Source: Providencia sp. PROV188 (GTDB lineage: Bacteria > Pseudomonadota > Gammaproteobacteria > Enterobacterales > Enterobacteriaceae). From it: a DNA stretch of 64,000 nt. Shown in pieces: positions 55,929-64,000 of the stretch. The notes below the pieces were generated by a model, which saw only the letters and a list, made by a program, of their open reading frames with translations, did not search any database and was not told the origin of the DNA. How positions within the stretch are numbered: position 1 is the first letter of the stretch; each line of letters opens with the position of its first letter. Position numbers and translations under genes: made by a program. The stretch lies in NCBI RefSeq assembly GCF_027595165.1, contig NZ_CP097292.1, forward strand, positions 1 to 64,000. The letters are read 5' to 3'.

Positions 55929-56332
55929 CGTAATAATGACTGACAAAAATGCTCTAATTGATTAAAGAATTCATTTAATGACTCTGCAAATTTTGCACTA
56001 TCCAATAAATTATCTTGATGAACTAATCCTTGTAATACTAATGCATTATCTTGATTCGTTAACTGTAACTGCCCTGTTCTCATAAATGAGCATCCCGCCA
56101 TTAATGCGCGTAATAATCCAGAAGCACGTTGATCAAGAACAGAATCAGAATAATCACACAGAGATGCCCATAACCAAACATCCTCATCAACAACGCTAAT
56201 GTAAATACTTGGTAAATCAAATAAATCAAGAACAATTGTTGAATGATTATCAATATCGCTAATTAATGAGGGATCACAGCCATGAGATTCCAGAGCAGAA
56301 CGGACTAATTGTGCAATGTCTAACGTATTCAT
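55925..56332 (-). CDS. invB: InvB/Spa15 class IB effector chaperone
   Basis: A 135-residue acidic chaperone (Salmonella InvB 135) for SipA and other effectors. The N-terminal helix and the [16 protein letters not shown] and [17 protein letters not shown] segments fit the CesT-like fold. Position between invA and invC is conserved. A likely partner of the giant SipA here. Confidence 0.93.
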   Translation of the reverse strand: MNTLDIAQLVRSALESHGCDPSLISDIDNHSTIVLDLFDLPSIYISVVDEDVWLWASLCDYSDSVLDQRASGLLRALMAGCSFMRTGQLQLTNQDNALVLQGLVHQDNLLDSAKFAESLNEFFNQLEHFCQSLLR

Positions 56333-56349
56333 AAATAATTAACCTTGAT

Positions 56350-58446
56350 TTAGATTGTTTTTATAACATTTACAGATTTGCTATCTGTTATCTCCCCAAA
56401 AGAGACTACTTCCAAATCTGGAAAACGATTTTCAACTAATTTTTTAATAAATCGGCGAACATCCACAGATGTTAATAACACAATATCTTTATGTGCTATC
56501 GGTAACTCATTAAGACCTAAAGAAAATAGATCCATTAAACTGTCCATCGTTTCAGGTTCTAAATTAAGGAATGCACTCCCTGATGTTTGCCTAATTCCTT
56601 TACGAATAATATCTTCTACTTCGGATGAGATCATGACTACACGTAACTCACTGCCATACGCAAATTTATGGCAAATATAGCGAGCCATCATTCCTCGAAC
56701 ATGCTCAACAAGGTTGATAACATCTTTCTCTCTCGGAGCCCAAAGTGCGAGAGCTTCCATTATTAATTTCATATTACGAATAGAAATTCTTTCATTTAAT
56801 AATCGTTGGAACACTTCCGAGATACGCTGAACCGTTGCATGTCGTAAAACCTCTTTGAGCAAGTCAGGATACTTATCTTCGAGTTGGTCCAGCATATGTT
56901 TAGTTTCTTGTATGCCAAAATACTCATGGACATTACGAACTAATAACACAGAAATACAATGATACAGTTCATCTGTTGCGGAACGTAATTGATAACCTAG
57001 TTTCTCTAATATTTCGCTATGAGACGGATGAACCCATACACAGGTGCTAGCCCCGTAATGACTATAGGTAAGGTCAATCCCAAGAGAGTTCACTTCATCC
57101 GAATAATTAATAATACGAACTAAGTCAAAATACAGTTCAAATTGATCAACGCGAATTTCATTAATGAGTAACGAAACCGTATTATCCATCGACTCTTGAT
57201 TGCTATCACGTAACAGCATATCAGGGAGCCTCACACCATAATCAATAAAAAACTGGCTCTGTAAACGCTCAATAAATTGACTTTTCTCTAATGCAGCACA
57301 TCGATTTTTGGGTACCAAAAGAATTAATGGAACAGTTTCAGTTGAGACTTTGTCAAGGTTTGTAATTAAACCCAATGACGAATTATCTTGAGCACTCGTA
57401 TTAGTAGCCGATGTATCTCCTTTGGCGTCCCCAAATCGAGATATAGGTTTATCACTCCCTTTCTTCATTAAAGAATCTGAAGATTTACTTGAGCGCCATT
57501 TAAAATAAAACAGAATACCTAATACAGTAGATAAAATAATAAAAACAGGGAAAGGAAAACCAGGTAATGTCCCCATAGCAATCGTCAGTACTGCGGTTAC
57601 CGCTAGAACAAAAGGATTTCCGAGTAACTGCCCCATAATATTACGACCCATGTTGTCACTATCACCATTAACACGAGTCACAATAAATCCAGCACTGATC
57701 GCAATTAATAGAGCAGGGATCTGAGCAACAAGACCGTCACCGATGGTCAACATCGTATAGGTAGAAAGAGCCCCAGAAAAATCCATATTGTGGCGAGTCA
57801 TTCCAACGGAGATCCCGCCAATAAAGTTAACAAAGATGATAATAATCCCAGCAATAGCATCCCCTTTAATGAATTTCATTGCACCATCAAAAGAACCATA
57901 TAGCTGGCTTTCTCTTTCCAAAACACTGCGTCGTTCTCGAGCCGCATCAGCATCAATGATCCCAGCTTTCAAATCCGCATCAATACTCATCTGTTTACCC
58001 GGCATCCCATCAAGAGAAAATCGAGCTGCAACCTCAGCCACACGTTCAGAACCTTTGGTAATAACAATAAACTGAACAATAGTGACGATTGAGAACACAA
58101 CAAAACCAACAGCTAAGCTATCTCCTATGACAAACTGCCCAAACGTAGCAATAATCTCCCCGGCGTCTGCTTCAATTAGAATCAGACGACTCGTACTAAT
58201 TGAAAGAGCTAAACGAAAAAGCGTGGTGATTAATAGTACCGCTGGAAAGGTAGAAAAACTTAAAATCCGATCAATATAGAAAGAGCCCATGAACACTAAT
58301 ATGGCTAAAACCATATTTAATGCGAGCAAAAAGTCTACTAAATACGTGGGTAATGGAATGATAAACATTGCAATTATCATTACCATTAATAACAAAATTA
58401 TTAATTCAGGACGAAGCCTGACACCATTAAGCAGAGAGTTAAACAC
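56350..58446 (-). CDS. invA: InvA/MxiA export gate protein (SctV)
   Basis: A 698-residue FHIPEP-family protein: eight transmembrane helices in the first ~330 residues and a cytoplasmic nonameric ring domain (~360-698) that receives chaperone-substrate complexes. The family signature RFSLDGMPGKQMSIDADLKA is near residue 143-162. Salmonella InvA is 685 residues. Confidence 0.97.
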   Translation of the reverse strand: MFNSLLNGVRLRPELIILLLMVMIIAMFIIPLPTYLVDFLLALNMVLAILVFMGSFYIDRILSFSTFPAVLLITTLFRLALSISTSRLILIEADAGEIIATFGQFVIGDSLAVGFVVFSIVTIVQFIVITKGSERVAEVAARFSLDGMPGKQMSIDADLKAGIIDADAARERRSVLERESQLYGSFDGAMKFIKGDAIAGIIIIFVNFIGGISVGMTRHNMDFSGALSTYTMLTIGDGLVAQIPALLIAISAGFIVTRVNGDSDNMGRNIMGQLLGNPFVLAVTAVLTIAMGTLPGFPFPVFIILSTVLGILFYFKWRSSKSSDSLMKKGSDKPISRFGDAKGDTSATNTSAQDNSSLGLITNLDKVSTETVPLILLVPKNRCAALEKSQFIERLQSQFFIDYGVRLPDMLLRDSNQESMDNTVSLLINEIRVDQFELYFDLVRIINYSDEVNSLGIDLTYSHYGASTCVWVHPSHSEILEKLGYQLRSATDELYHCISVLLVRNVHEYFGIQETKHMLDQLEDKYPDLLKEVLRHATVQRISEVFQRLLNERISIRNMKLIMEALALWAPREKDVINLVEHVRGMMARYICHKFAYGSELRVVMISSEVEDIIRKGIRQTSGSAFLNLEPETMDSLMDLFSLGLNELPIAHKDIVLLTSVDVRRFIKKLVENRFPDLEVVSFGEITDSKSVNVIKTI

Positions 58447-58480
58447 TATGAATTATCCTGATAGAATAGGTAAAATATCA

Positions 58481-59590
58481 TTAATTAGTTCGACGGCGTT
58501 GCTCAATTAATTCATTTCGATAAGCGATATCAGCCATATTCCGTAAAGAATCTAGTAAATCCTCTCGCCAACTTGGGTCAAAAAATAACGTTGACGGTAA
58601 TGTTTTACTGGCGATATATAATTCATATAGCAACACACTATGTTCTTTATGACTTTTTAATAAAATCTCATCCCCAAGAATATCGGATAATATTGCATCA
58701 ACCGCATGGGGTTCTTTTAATAGCGAAAACATCAACAATAACCAAACTGATTCTGCGACGTTAAAACTCGATATAGAAGAGCTTGATACTAGCTTCCCTA
58801 TAAAAGAAAGATCCGCAGAACGTAGTGATTTAAGCTGACTTAATCGACCTAATAAATATCCAAACTCTAAATGAGAACAACTTGGATCTAAAGAATCAAT
58901 GTCGCTTAATAATGCACCTTCAATATAATCCAAAACAATTAAACGTCTTTGATAACCATAACTACTTACCCAATCACTATACGTATCTATTTCGTCAGAC
59001 TCACTTTGAATAAAATGCCTATAACTAGCCCTTAATAACCCAGGTTGTAGGTTCATCGACTTACCAAACAAACGCGCTTTAAGAGCACAGTTAATCCCTG
59101 CTTTAAGCATTTTAGGATCAGCTTGAGCTTCAACCTCTTTCAATAAAACTTGTAATTTCTTACGTACAGCTTCACTTAACTTAGTTCGTTTTAGCAATTC
59201 TCTTAAAACTAAAACTAAATCACTCGGATCAGGAAACAGTTTTTGAGCTTGTCGTAATAATTCATCCGCAGTAACATTCTGAAGCTTGGCTGTTTGCAGT
59301 ATTTTCTGGGCTTTAGGAAGAATATCCTCATCTAAAACCCGTTCAAAACTACTCGATAATTCTCCCGCTTTTTTATCGTAATCGCGTCGATTTCGAAATT
59401 GCGCCATCGCTGCAGACATTTCATCTGTAGATTGAACAAATCTTTGTATCTCAGCGCCGGGAGAAGTATCCTCTGTCTGCAAAGCCTCAGCTTGACGAGC
59501 ATCATTATGTCGATTAACCTCTTGCTGCGCAGCCTGCCTTGCAAGAACTTTCGCAGAAATTAATCCGCCAGGGGAAACATTAATTGCCAT
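58481..59590 (-). CDS. invE: InvE/MxiC gatekeeper (SctW)
   Basis: A 369-residue gatekeeper (Salmonella InvE 372) that holds back effectors until translocators are exported. N-terminal region with [20 protein letters not shown]; the HrpJ/TyeA-like helical domains follow ([20 protein letters not shown]). It overlaps the invG end by 11 bp. Confidence 0.95.
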   Translation of the reverse strand: MAINVSPGGLISAKVLARQAAQQEVNRHNDARQAEALQTEDTSPGAEIQRFVQSTDEMSAAMAQFRNRRDYDKKAGELSSSFERVLDEDILPKAQKILQTAKLQNVTADELLRQAQKLFPDPSDLVLVLRELLKRTKLSEAVRKKLQVLLKEVEAQADPKMLKAGINCALKARLFGKSMNLQPGLLRASYRHFIQSESDEIDTYSDWVSSYGYQRRLIVLDYIEGALLSDIDSLDPSCSHLEFGYLLGRLSQLKSLRSADLSFIGKLVSSSSISSFNVAESVWLLLMFSLLKEPHAVDAILSDILGDEILLKSHKEHSVLLYELYIASKTLPSTLFFDPSWREDLLDSLRNMADIAYRNELIEQRRRTN

Positions 59591-61307
59591 TATTCAGCTC
59601 TAATTCAGTGTCGCGATTTAAAAAACTAATAACCCATTTATGTAACGGATCATCGGTAATATCAGCTCCGCCTTCTTTCGTAACCTTTAATGCAACATCG
59701 TTCGCATCAAACATTAATGGTTCAACAATCTCTTTAGGTTGAATTAAAAAAACGCGAACAGTATTACTCTTATTCTGATTGTTATAACGAAATAATCCGC
59801 CAACAAAAGGAAGATCACCTAGAAATGGAACTTTCTGTAAATCTTGAGAATTTGCATCACGCGTATACCCTCCAATTAATAAACTTTTACCTTGTGGGAC
59901 ACGAGCAATCGTACTGATATGGGTTCTTCCAACTTCAGGTAAAACATCAACATTCTCTTCATTGCTATAATCAGCCGTCCTCGCTTCATTACCGTCTTCA
60001 ATATCCAGTAACATTTCGATTTGTCCATCTGCAGCAAATCGAGGAAGAACACTAATCAAAGTCCCATAAGTAACATCGGCTAAGCTGGAAGTCCGCTCGC
60101 CAATGAGCTTGGTATAGAATGTTCGGTTATTATCGAAAATCGCTGGAATATTTTCCTGCGTCATAATAACGGGTCGGGAAACAACGGTTGCTTGTTTTTT
60201 TTGCTCAAGCGCATACACAGAAGCAATAAACTTCCCGCCATCCAACGTACTTATTGGTGTGGACTGGTTAAAAGACATACTTAATTTGTCGCCTAAATTG
60301 ATCCCTCCGCTCCATACCACACCTAATTGATCCAAATCACTTTTATTTAAATCAATAATCCAAAGAGATAATTCAACATGACGTTTGGTAATATCTAACG
60401 TTCTAACTAATAACTCAATAAAATCAACTTGTTCTGCAGTTCCCTTAACTAATAAGCTATTTGTTCCAGGATAAGCAATAACTTTAATATCACCGGCAGC
60501 TGCGGTTTGCTTTAAAGCCTCTGGTAAACTAACGTTAGAGTTATAATTCAATGGACCAGATGATGTTCCGTTCATTTCAGAAACAAAATCAGGCATTTCA
60601 GTAATTTGTTTATTCAGAATATTATTAGCTAAAGGTTGCTTTTCTCCCTCTAATAAATTCTCAATAACTGTCGCCATTCCAGGAATGGCAATTTCCTGAC
60701 CGCGTAATTTATATACACGATCATTAACAAAAGTATTATTTAATCTAATAACACCTATTTTTTGTTTTCCGAGTTGAATACCTTCATCTTTTTTATCAAT
60801 TAAGGTAGCCGTATTAACAATTAACTCAACAAAAACAGGAGGACCTGAAACATAAAACGTATTACTATTGTTATCACCTCTTAAAGGATAACGCTGGTCA
60901 TACAGCCCTGACTTACGAAGAAAATCATTAAATGACGTCAATGAGATATTTTGTAATGAAATTACAGCATTTCGAATTTCGCTCGCATCATAAATGTAAA
61001 TAGCTTGCCCATCAAAATACCAAAGCAATCCTAATTGGAAAGAAAGCTTATCTAATAGCTCTTTTGGTCGACTGAAATCAAAAGTCCCTGTGATTTTTTT
61101 TCTTGCAGCAAGTTTACTAACAATCACGGGCTCATTAAGCTTGGCAGCCATAGCTTCAAAAAAGCTACGTAAGCTATCATCTTTTGCAACGTAACCATGA
61201 TCACCTTTCGCATTTAACTCCACAGATAATTCGGCGGCTTGAGGCGCAGTAATCCCATATGACACCAGACACAAAAACAACGCTGAAAAAATAACTTTAG
61301 TTTTCAT
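59580..61307 (-). CDS. invG: InvG/MxiD secretin (SctC)
   Basis: A 575-residue outer membrane secretin. ATG 61307 gives a proper signal peptide ([20 protein letters not shown]); the upstream ATG at 61346 would add 13 residues within invF. N-domains run to about residue 330. The secretin core follows with [20 protein letters not shown] and the C-terminal [15 protein letters not shown]...[15 protein letters not shown] motif. It depends on the pilotin InvH. Confidence 0.96.
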   Translation of the reverse strand: MKTKVIFSALFLCLVSYGITAPQAAELSVELNAKGDHGYVAKDDSLRSFFEAMAAKLNEPVIVSKLAARKKITGTFDFSRPKELLDKLSFQLGLLWYFDGQAIYIYDASEIRNAVISLQNISLTSFNDFLRKSGLYDQRYPLRGDNNSNTFYVSGPPVFVELIVNTATLIDKKDEGIQLGKQKIGVIRLNNTFVNDRVYKLRGQEIAIPGMATVIENLLEGEKQPLANNILNKQITEMPDFVSEMNGTSSGPLNYNSNVSLPEALKQTAAAGDIKVIAYPGTNSLLVKGTAEQVDFIELLVRTLDITKRHVELSLWIIDLNKSDLDQLGVVWSGGINLGDKLSMSFNQSTPISTLDGGKFIASVYALEQKKQATVVSRPVIMTQENIPAIFDNNRTFYTKLIGERTSSLADVTYGTLISVLPRFAADGQIEMLLDIEDGNEARTADYSNEENVDVLPEVGRTHISTIARVPQGKSLLIGGYTRDANSQDLQKVPFLGDLPFVGGLFRYNNQNKSNTVRVFLIQPKEIVEPLMFDANDVALKVTKEGGADITDDPLHKWVISFLNRDTELELNNGN

Positions 61308-62058
61308 TTTGAATAGAAGCCAATCTAATAATATTTGATAAATCACGAGGAGATACCCCCATCATTTCTCTAATCTCATTAGAGAAATGAGATGATGAGG
61401 CATAACCATTATTAAGGGCTAATTGAGTTAAGTTGCCTTCTTTTTCTATGTTTTCAAGCAACGACTGAGCCATCCGCCAGATCCTCAATTCATTTTTTAC
61501 TTTACCGCCCAATGCATGATTACATAATCGACGAAAATGCGAGTAAGAAACACCATAATTCTCACCTAACTCAATCAAAGTATTACCACTTTTTGATTGG
61601 TTAAAAAGAAATTGAATGACACAATAACTTTCCATTTGACGTAACATAGAAATAAAAAAAGTGAACTCTTCTGTTGGAGTCATATATTGTTTTAAAAACC
61701 AACGCTCACAGCTTTTGATATCCTCACATATCTCAGGATTACTTAACTCAAGCACCATCCAGTGAGGAGGCTTCACTTTGGCTAAATTTTTCCCAAAAGC
61801 CATATCCATAAATGCAAGAAGTTTACTTAAACGCGCTAATTTTAATGACCTAAAAATAACACTTTCGCTTTTTATATGGACAGAGACACGATTTAAAATC
61901 AATAAAGAACTCTTTACAATTTCGCACTGTTCATATGCTTTATCTTGATGAATATCAAAAACAAAACGCTCTCCTTGATTTGGCGTTAATAACCAAACCT
62001 CTGAGTTATATACCTTTATAACATCCTCTTTTTTTAAACATTCAACAGGATTTAGCAT
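61297..62058 (-). CDS. invF: InvF/MxiE-type AraC-family regulator
   Basis: A 253-residue regulator with a C-terminal AraC/XylS double helix-turn-helix (ELGENYGVSYSHFRRLCNHA; LTQLALNNGYASSSHFSNEI). In SPI-1, InvF with SicA activates the effector promoters. It overlaps the start of invG by 11 bp and is the first gene of the inv-spa operon. ATG 62058 has no strong Shine-Dalgarno sequence, so the start could be internal (e.g. the shorter InvF form). Confidence 0.93.
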   Translation of the reverse strand: MLNPVECLKKEDVIKVYNSEVWLLTPNQGERFVFDIHQDKAYEQCEIVKSSLLILNRVSVHIKSESVIFRSLKLARLSKLLAFMDMAFGKNLAKVKPPHWMVLELSNPEICEDIKSCERWFLKQYMTPTEEFTFFISMLRQMESYCVIQFLFNQSKSGNTLIELGENYGVSYSHFRRLCNHALGGKVKNELRIWRMAQSLLENIEKEGNLTQLALNNGYASSSHFSNEIREMMGVSPRDLSNIIRLASIQNEN

Positions 62059-62611
62059 ATGATTAAACTCAACGTAATTATAATTAGGTAATAAGGATCA
62101 CCTAATTACCCAAAAAAAACATGATGGAAAAATGATGACTACACCTACAATTATTACTAATTAAAATCATAAGTATTTTTAACAAATAACTTTTATTCGG
62201 TTTACTTTTTTGAAAATCCCATATCACATTAATATAATTGATAAGATATCAATACCAAAACAGTGGGTAGTTAAAAAATAAGAATAGAATAACGTTAAAT
62301 TAACAATCCAATAAAAATTAATAAAATCACACAAAAAATCTCATTATTATAATCCGCAAAAAACAAAACTCTTCCATAAACCAAATCATGAAAAAATGTA
62401 TCACACTAAAATACCCTATCTCACCACAAAATTTAAGAATAAAAAACATCTAATCGGATGATAGAATAACAACATCATAAAAAATTTAATTAAGTTTGAA
62501 ATTAAATCCCCACTTCCTATCAATAAATTAGCAAAAAAAATTGCAGCAAGTTATGAATAAAATAAATAATAAAATTATTTTAGATGACTAAAAAACTATC
62601 CAAAAAAAATG
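62059..62611. promoter_or_regulatory. invF upstream region
   Basis: About 550 very AT-rich bases without a gene. In SPI-1 this would be the divergent invF/invH promoter, but here the plus-strand side carries no invH, only an IS relic from ~62612. It presumably contains the HilA-dependent invF promoter; no boxes assigned. Confidence 0.45.
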
Positions 62612-63757
62612 AGACAACTATAATTAGATTTTCTGCTGTAACAGTTGCAGAAGTCATGATGAAAAATCCCATCTTACTGAAACTCAGATCGATAATATTT
62701 TCAATATTCACTGATTCAGGGATGAAAGTAGAAGATATTTGCCGTCAAAATGGGATAAGTAATGCCACTTATTATAATTGGAAATCAAAGTATGGTGGTA
62801 GGGAAGCTAATGATGTTAAACGATTAAAAGAGCTTGAAGAGGAAAACATAAAACTGAAAAAGCTCTTTGCGGAAGTTAGCCTTGAAAATCATGCGATGAA
62901 GGAGCTTTTCGCAAAAAAGAGTTGGTAGTGGCTGAAAAGAGAGCCTGTACTCAATCATTAAAAGAGGCTGGTTTATCAGTCACTAAGGCTTGTGAGCTGA
63001 CGTCATTGGCACGCGCCACATTTTACCGTCAGCTAATAGATTGGCGCAAAAAGACCGTGTGGTAATAATCTGTGTTAGCTAAATCGCCACAATCGGGATT
63101 TTGGAAATGCTATTTCCGACTGAGATTTCAAGGCTATCCTTTTAATCATAAACGAGTTTATTGTCAATTAGGATTGAACCTGAAACAACGGGTTAAAAAA
63201 GTGCTTCCGAAACGTGAAAAAATCATTAGTGATAGAAAAAGTCCCGAATATTCAATGAGCATTGGATTTTATGCACGATAGTTTATATTGCGGTAAGCCC
63301 TTCAGAACTCTCAATCTTATTGATGAAGGAACGCGTGAATGCTTGGAGATTGAGATTGATACGTCATTACCGGCTGAACGCGTCATCAGGGTGCTTGAAC
63401 GTTTAAAAGCCGAAAGAGGGTTGCCGAAACAGATCCGAGTCGATAATGGCTCTGAACTCATTTCAGTTAACTTATTGAATTATGGTGAAGATAATCAAAT
63501 TTCGTTGTGCCATATTCAACCGGAAAAACCGCAACAAAATGGATTTATCGAGCGTTTTAATGGTTCGTTCCGTCGTGAATTTTTAAATGAGTATTTATTT
63601 GAATCGTTGAGCCAAGTTCGAGAATTAGCATGGTTTTGGCTGCAAGATTATAACCACAATCGAACTCACGAAAGTTTAAATAATCTCCCACCGGAGACAT
63701 ATCGAAAACAGTTAGAAAACTCTAAGTTGGTGTGTCTCAATTAAAGGGAAGTGGACA
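62612..63757 (+). mobile_element. decayed copy of the same IS3-family element
   Basis: About 1.15 kb related throughout to the intact IS at 26969-28157, but diverged. The left end is eroded (only GACAACTATAATTAGA is recognisable, followed by TTTTCTGC). The start of orfA is frameshifted (MMKNPILLKLRSIIFSI instead of MMKKARFTETQIVNILK). orfB is broken by a stop near 63062 and by deletions around 63155. The C-terminal part 63262-63744 is still open. The right end GTGGACA (63751-63757) is intact. An older insertion than copies 1 and 2. Confidence 0.9.
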
Positions 63758-64000
63758 AGATCGTTAATATTTTCAATACTCACTGATTCTAGTATGAAAA
63801 CTAATGATATTAAATAATTAAAAGAGCTTGAGGATGAAAATACTAAGCTAAAAAATGTTTGCTGAAGTCAATCTTAAAAATCATGCAATGAAGGAGCTTT
63901 TCGCCAAAAGGGTTGGTAATGACCTGAGAAAAAACGATGAGCTCAATCATTAAAAGAGACCAGTTTATCAGTCAACCCCGAACTACGTTTTACGCCTTGT
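63758..64000 (+). pseudogene. second tandem scrap of IS3-family orfA
   Basis: Directly after the right end of the previous relic, orfA sequence restarts internally (GATCGTTAATATTTTCAATA, then CTGATTCTAGTATGAAAA) and runs through stops and deletions to the slip-site region and the start of orfB (CATTAAAAGAGACCAGTTTA). It continues out of the window. It must come from a further, even more decayed copy in the same orientation. Confidence 0.8.

Overview
The window looks like part of a large virulence plasmid from an AT-rich enteric gammaproteobacterium. The best guess is a Providencia-like member of the Morganellaceae, inferred from base composition, gene style and the Salmonella/Shigella-like genes; no marker in the window proves the species. 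The plasmid reading rests on a P1-type parA-parB partition operon with a candidate parS site at the left end. No replication initiator, tRNA, rRNA or CRISPR array was seen.

Left third (1-29 kb): accessory and effector zone. After a decayed umuC fragment and the partition module come two probable type III effectors. The first (3809-5737) is a tandem-repeat protein with IPPAPPLP-type proline repeats and nine 49-residue units, each carrying a paxillin-like LD motif. The second (6164-7012) resembles MARTX-CPD/OspB-type cysteine proteases. Next is 3.7 kb of insertion-sequence debris (IS200/IS605, IS2-like and other IS3-family remnants). Then comes an 8.9-kb gene for a 2980-residue lymphostatin (LifA/Efa1/ToxB)-family toxin with a glycosyltransferase domain and two papain-like C58-type triads. 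Two near-identical, inverted 1189-bp IS3-family elements flank a cytochrome b561, a tri-haem cytochrome c peroxidase, an orphan prepilin peptidase and small ORFs. The second IS interrupts a Cif-like deamidase effector gene; removing the IS and one AAAG duplication restores a 280-codon frame.

Right two thirds (29.5-62 kb): a complete-looking SPI-1/Mxi-Spa family type III secretion system, nearly all on the minus strand. In order of transcription it is invF-invG-invE-invA-invB-invC-invI-invJ-spaO-spaP-spaQ-spaR-spaS (regulator, secretin, gatekeeper, export gate, ATPase, sorting platform), then sicA-sipB-sipC-sipD-sipA-iacP (chaperone, translocators, actin effector, acyl carrier), hilA-iagB plus an EspF-like effector, and prgH-I-J-K-orgA-B-C (rings, needle, rod, sorting platform). 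Only the pilotin gene invH is on the plus strand; it lies between hilA and iacP instead of beside invF. spaO contains a strong internal ribosome-binding site for the short SpaO isoform.

The effectors converge on host actin and adhesion. The SipA homologue is 2141 residues, with a SipA-like N-terminus, nine 38-residue repeats, five tandem copies of the SipA actin-binding domain, and a C-terminal helical repeat array resembling IpaA/TarP vinculin-binding sites. The EspF-like protein carries two near-identical LPPIAKQLMAEIA motifs of the N-WASP-activating type, and the 3809 gene carries the LD-like motifs. The right end (62.6-64 kb) holds two decayed copies of the same IS3-family element.
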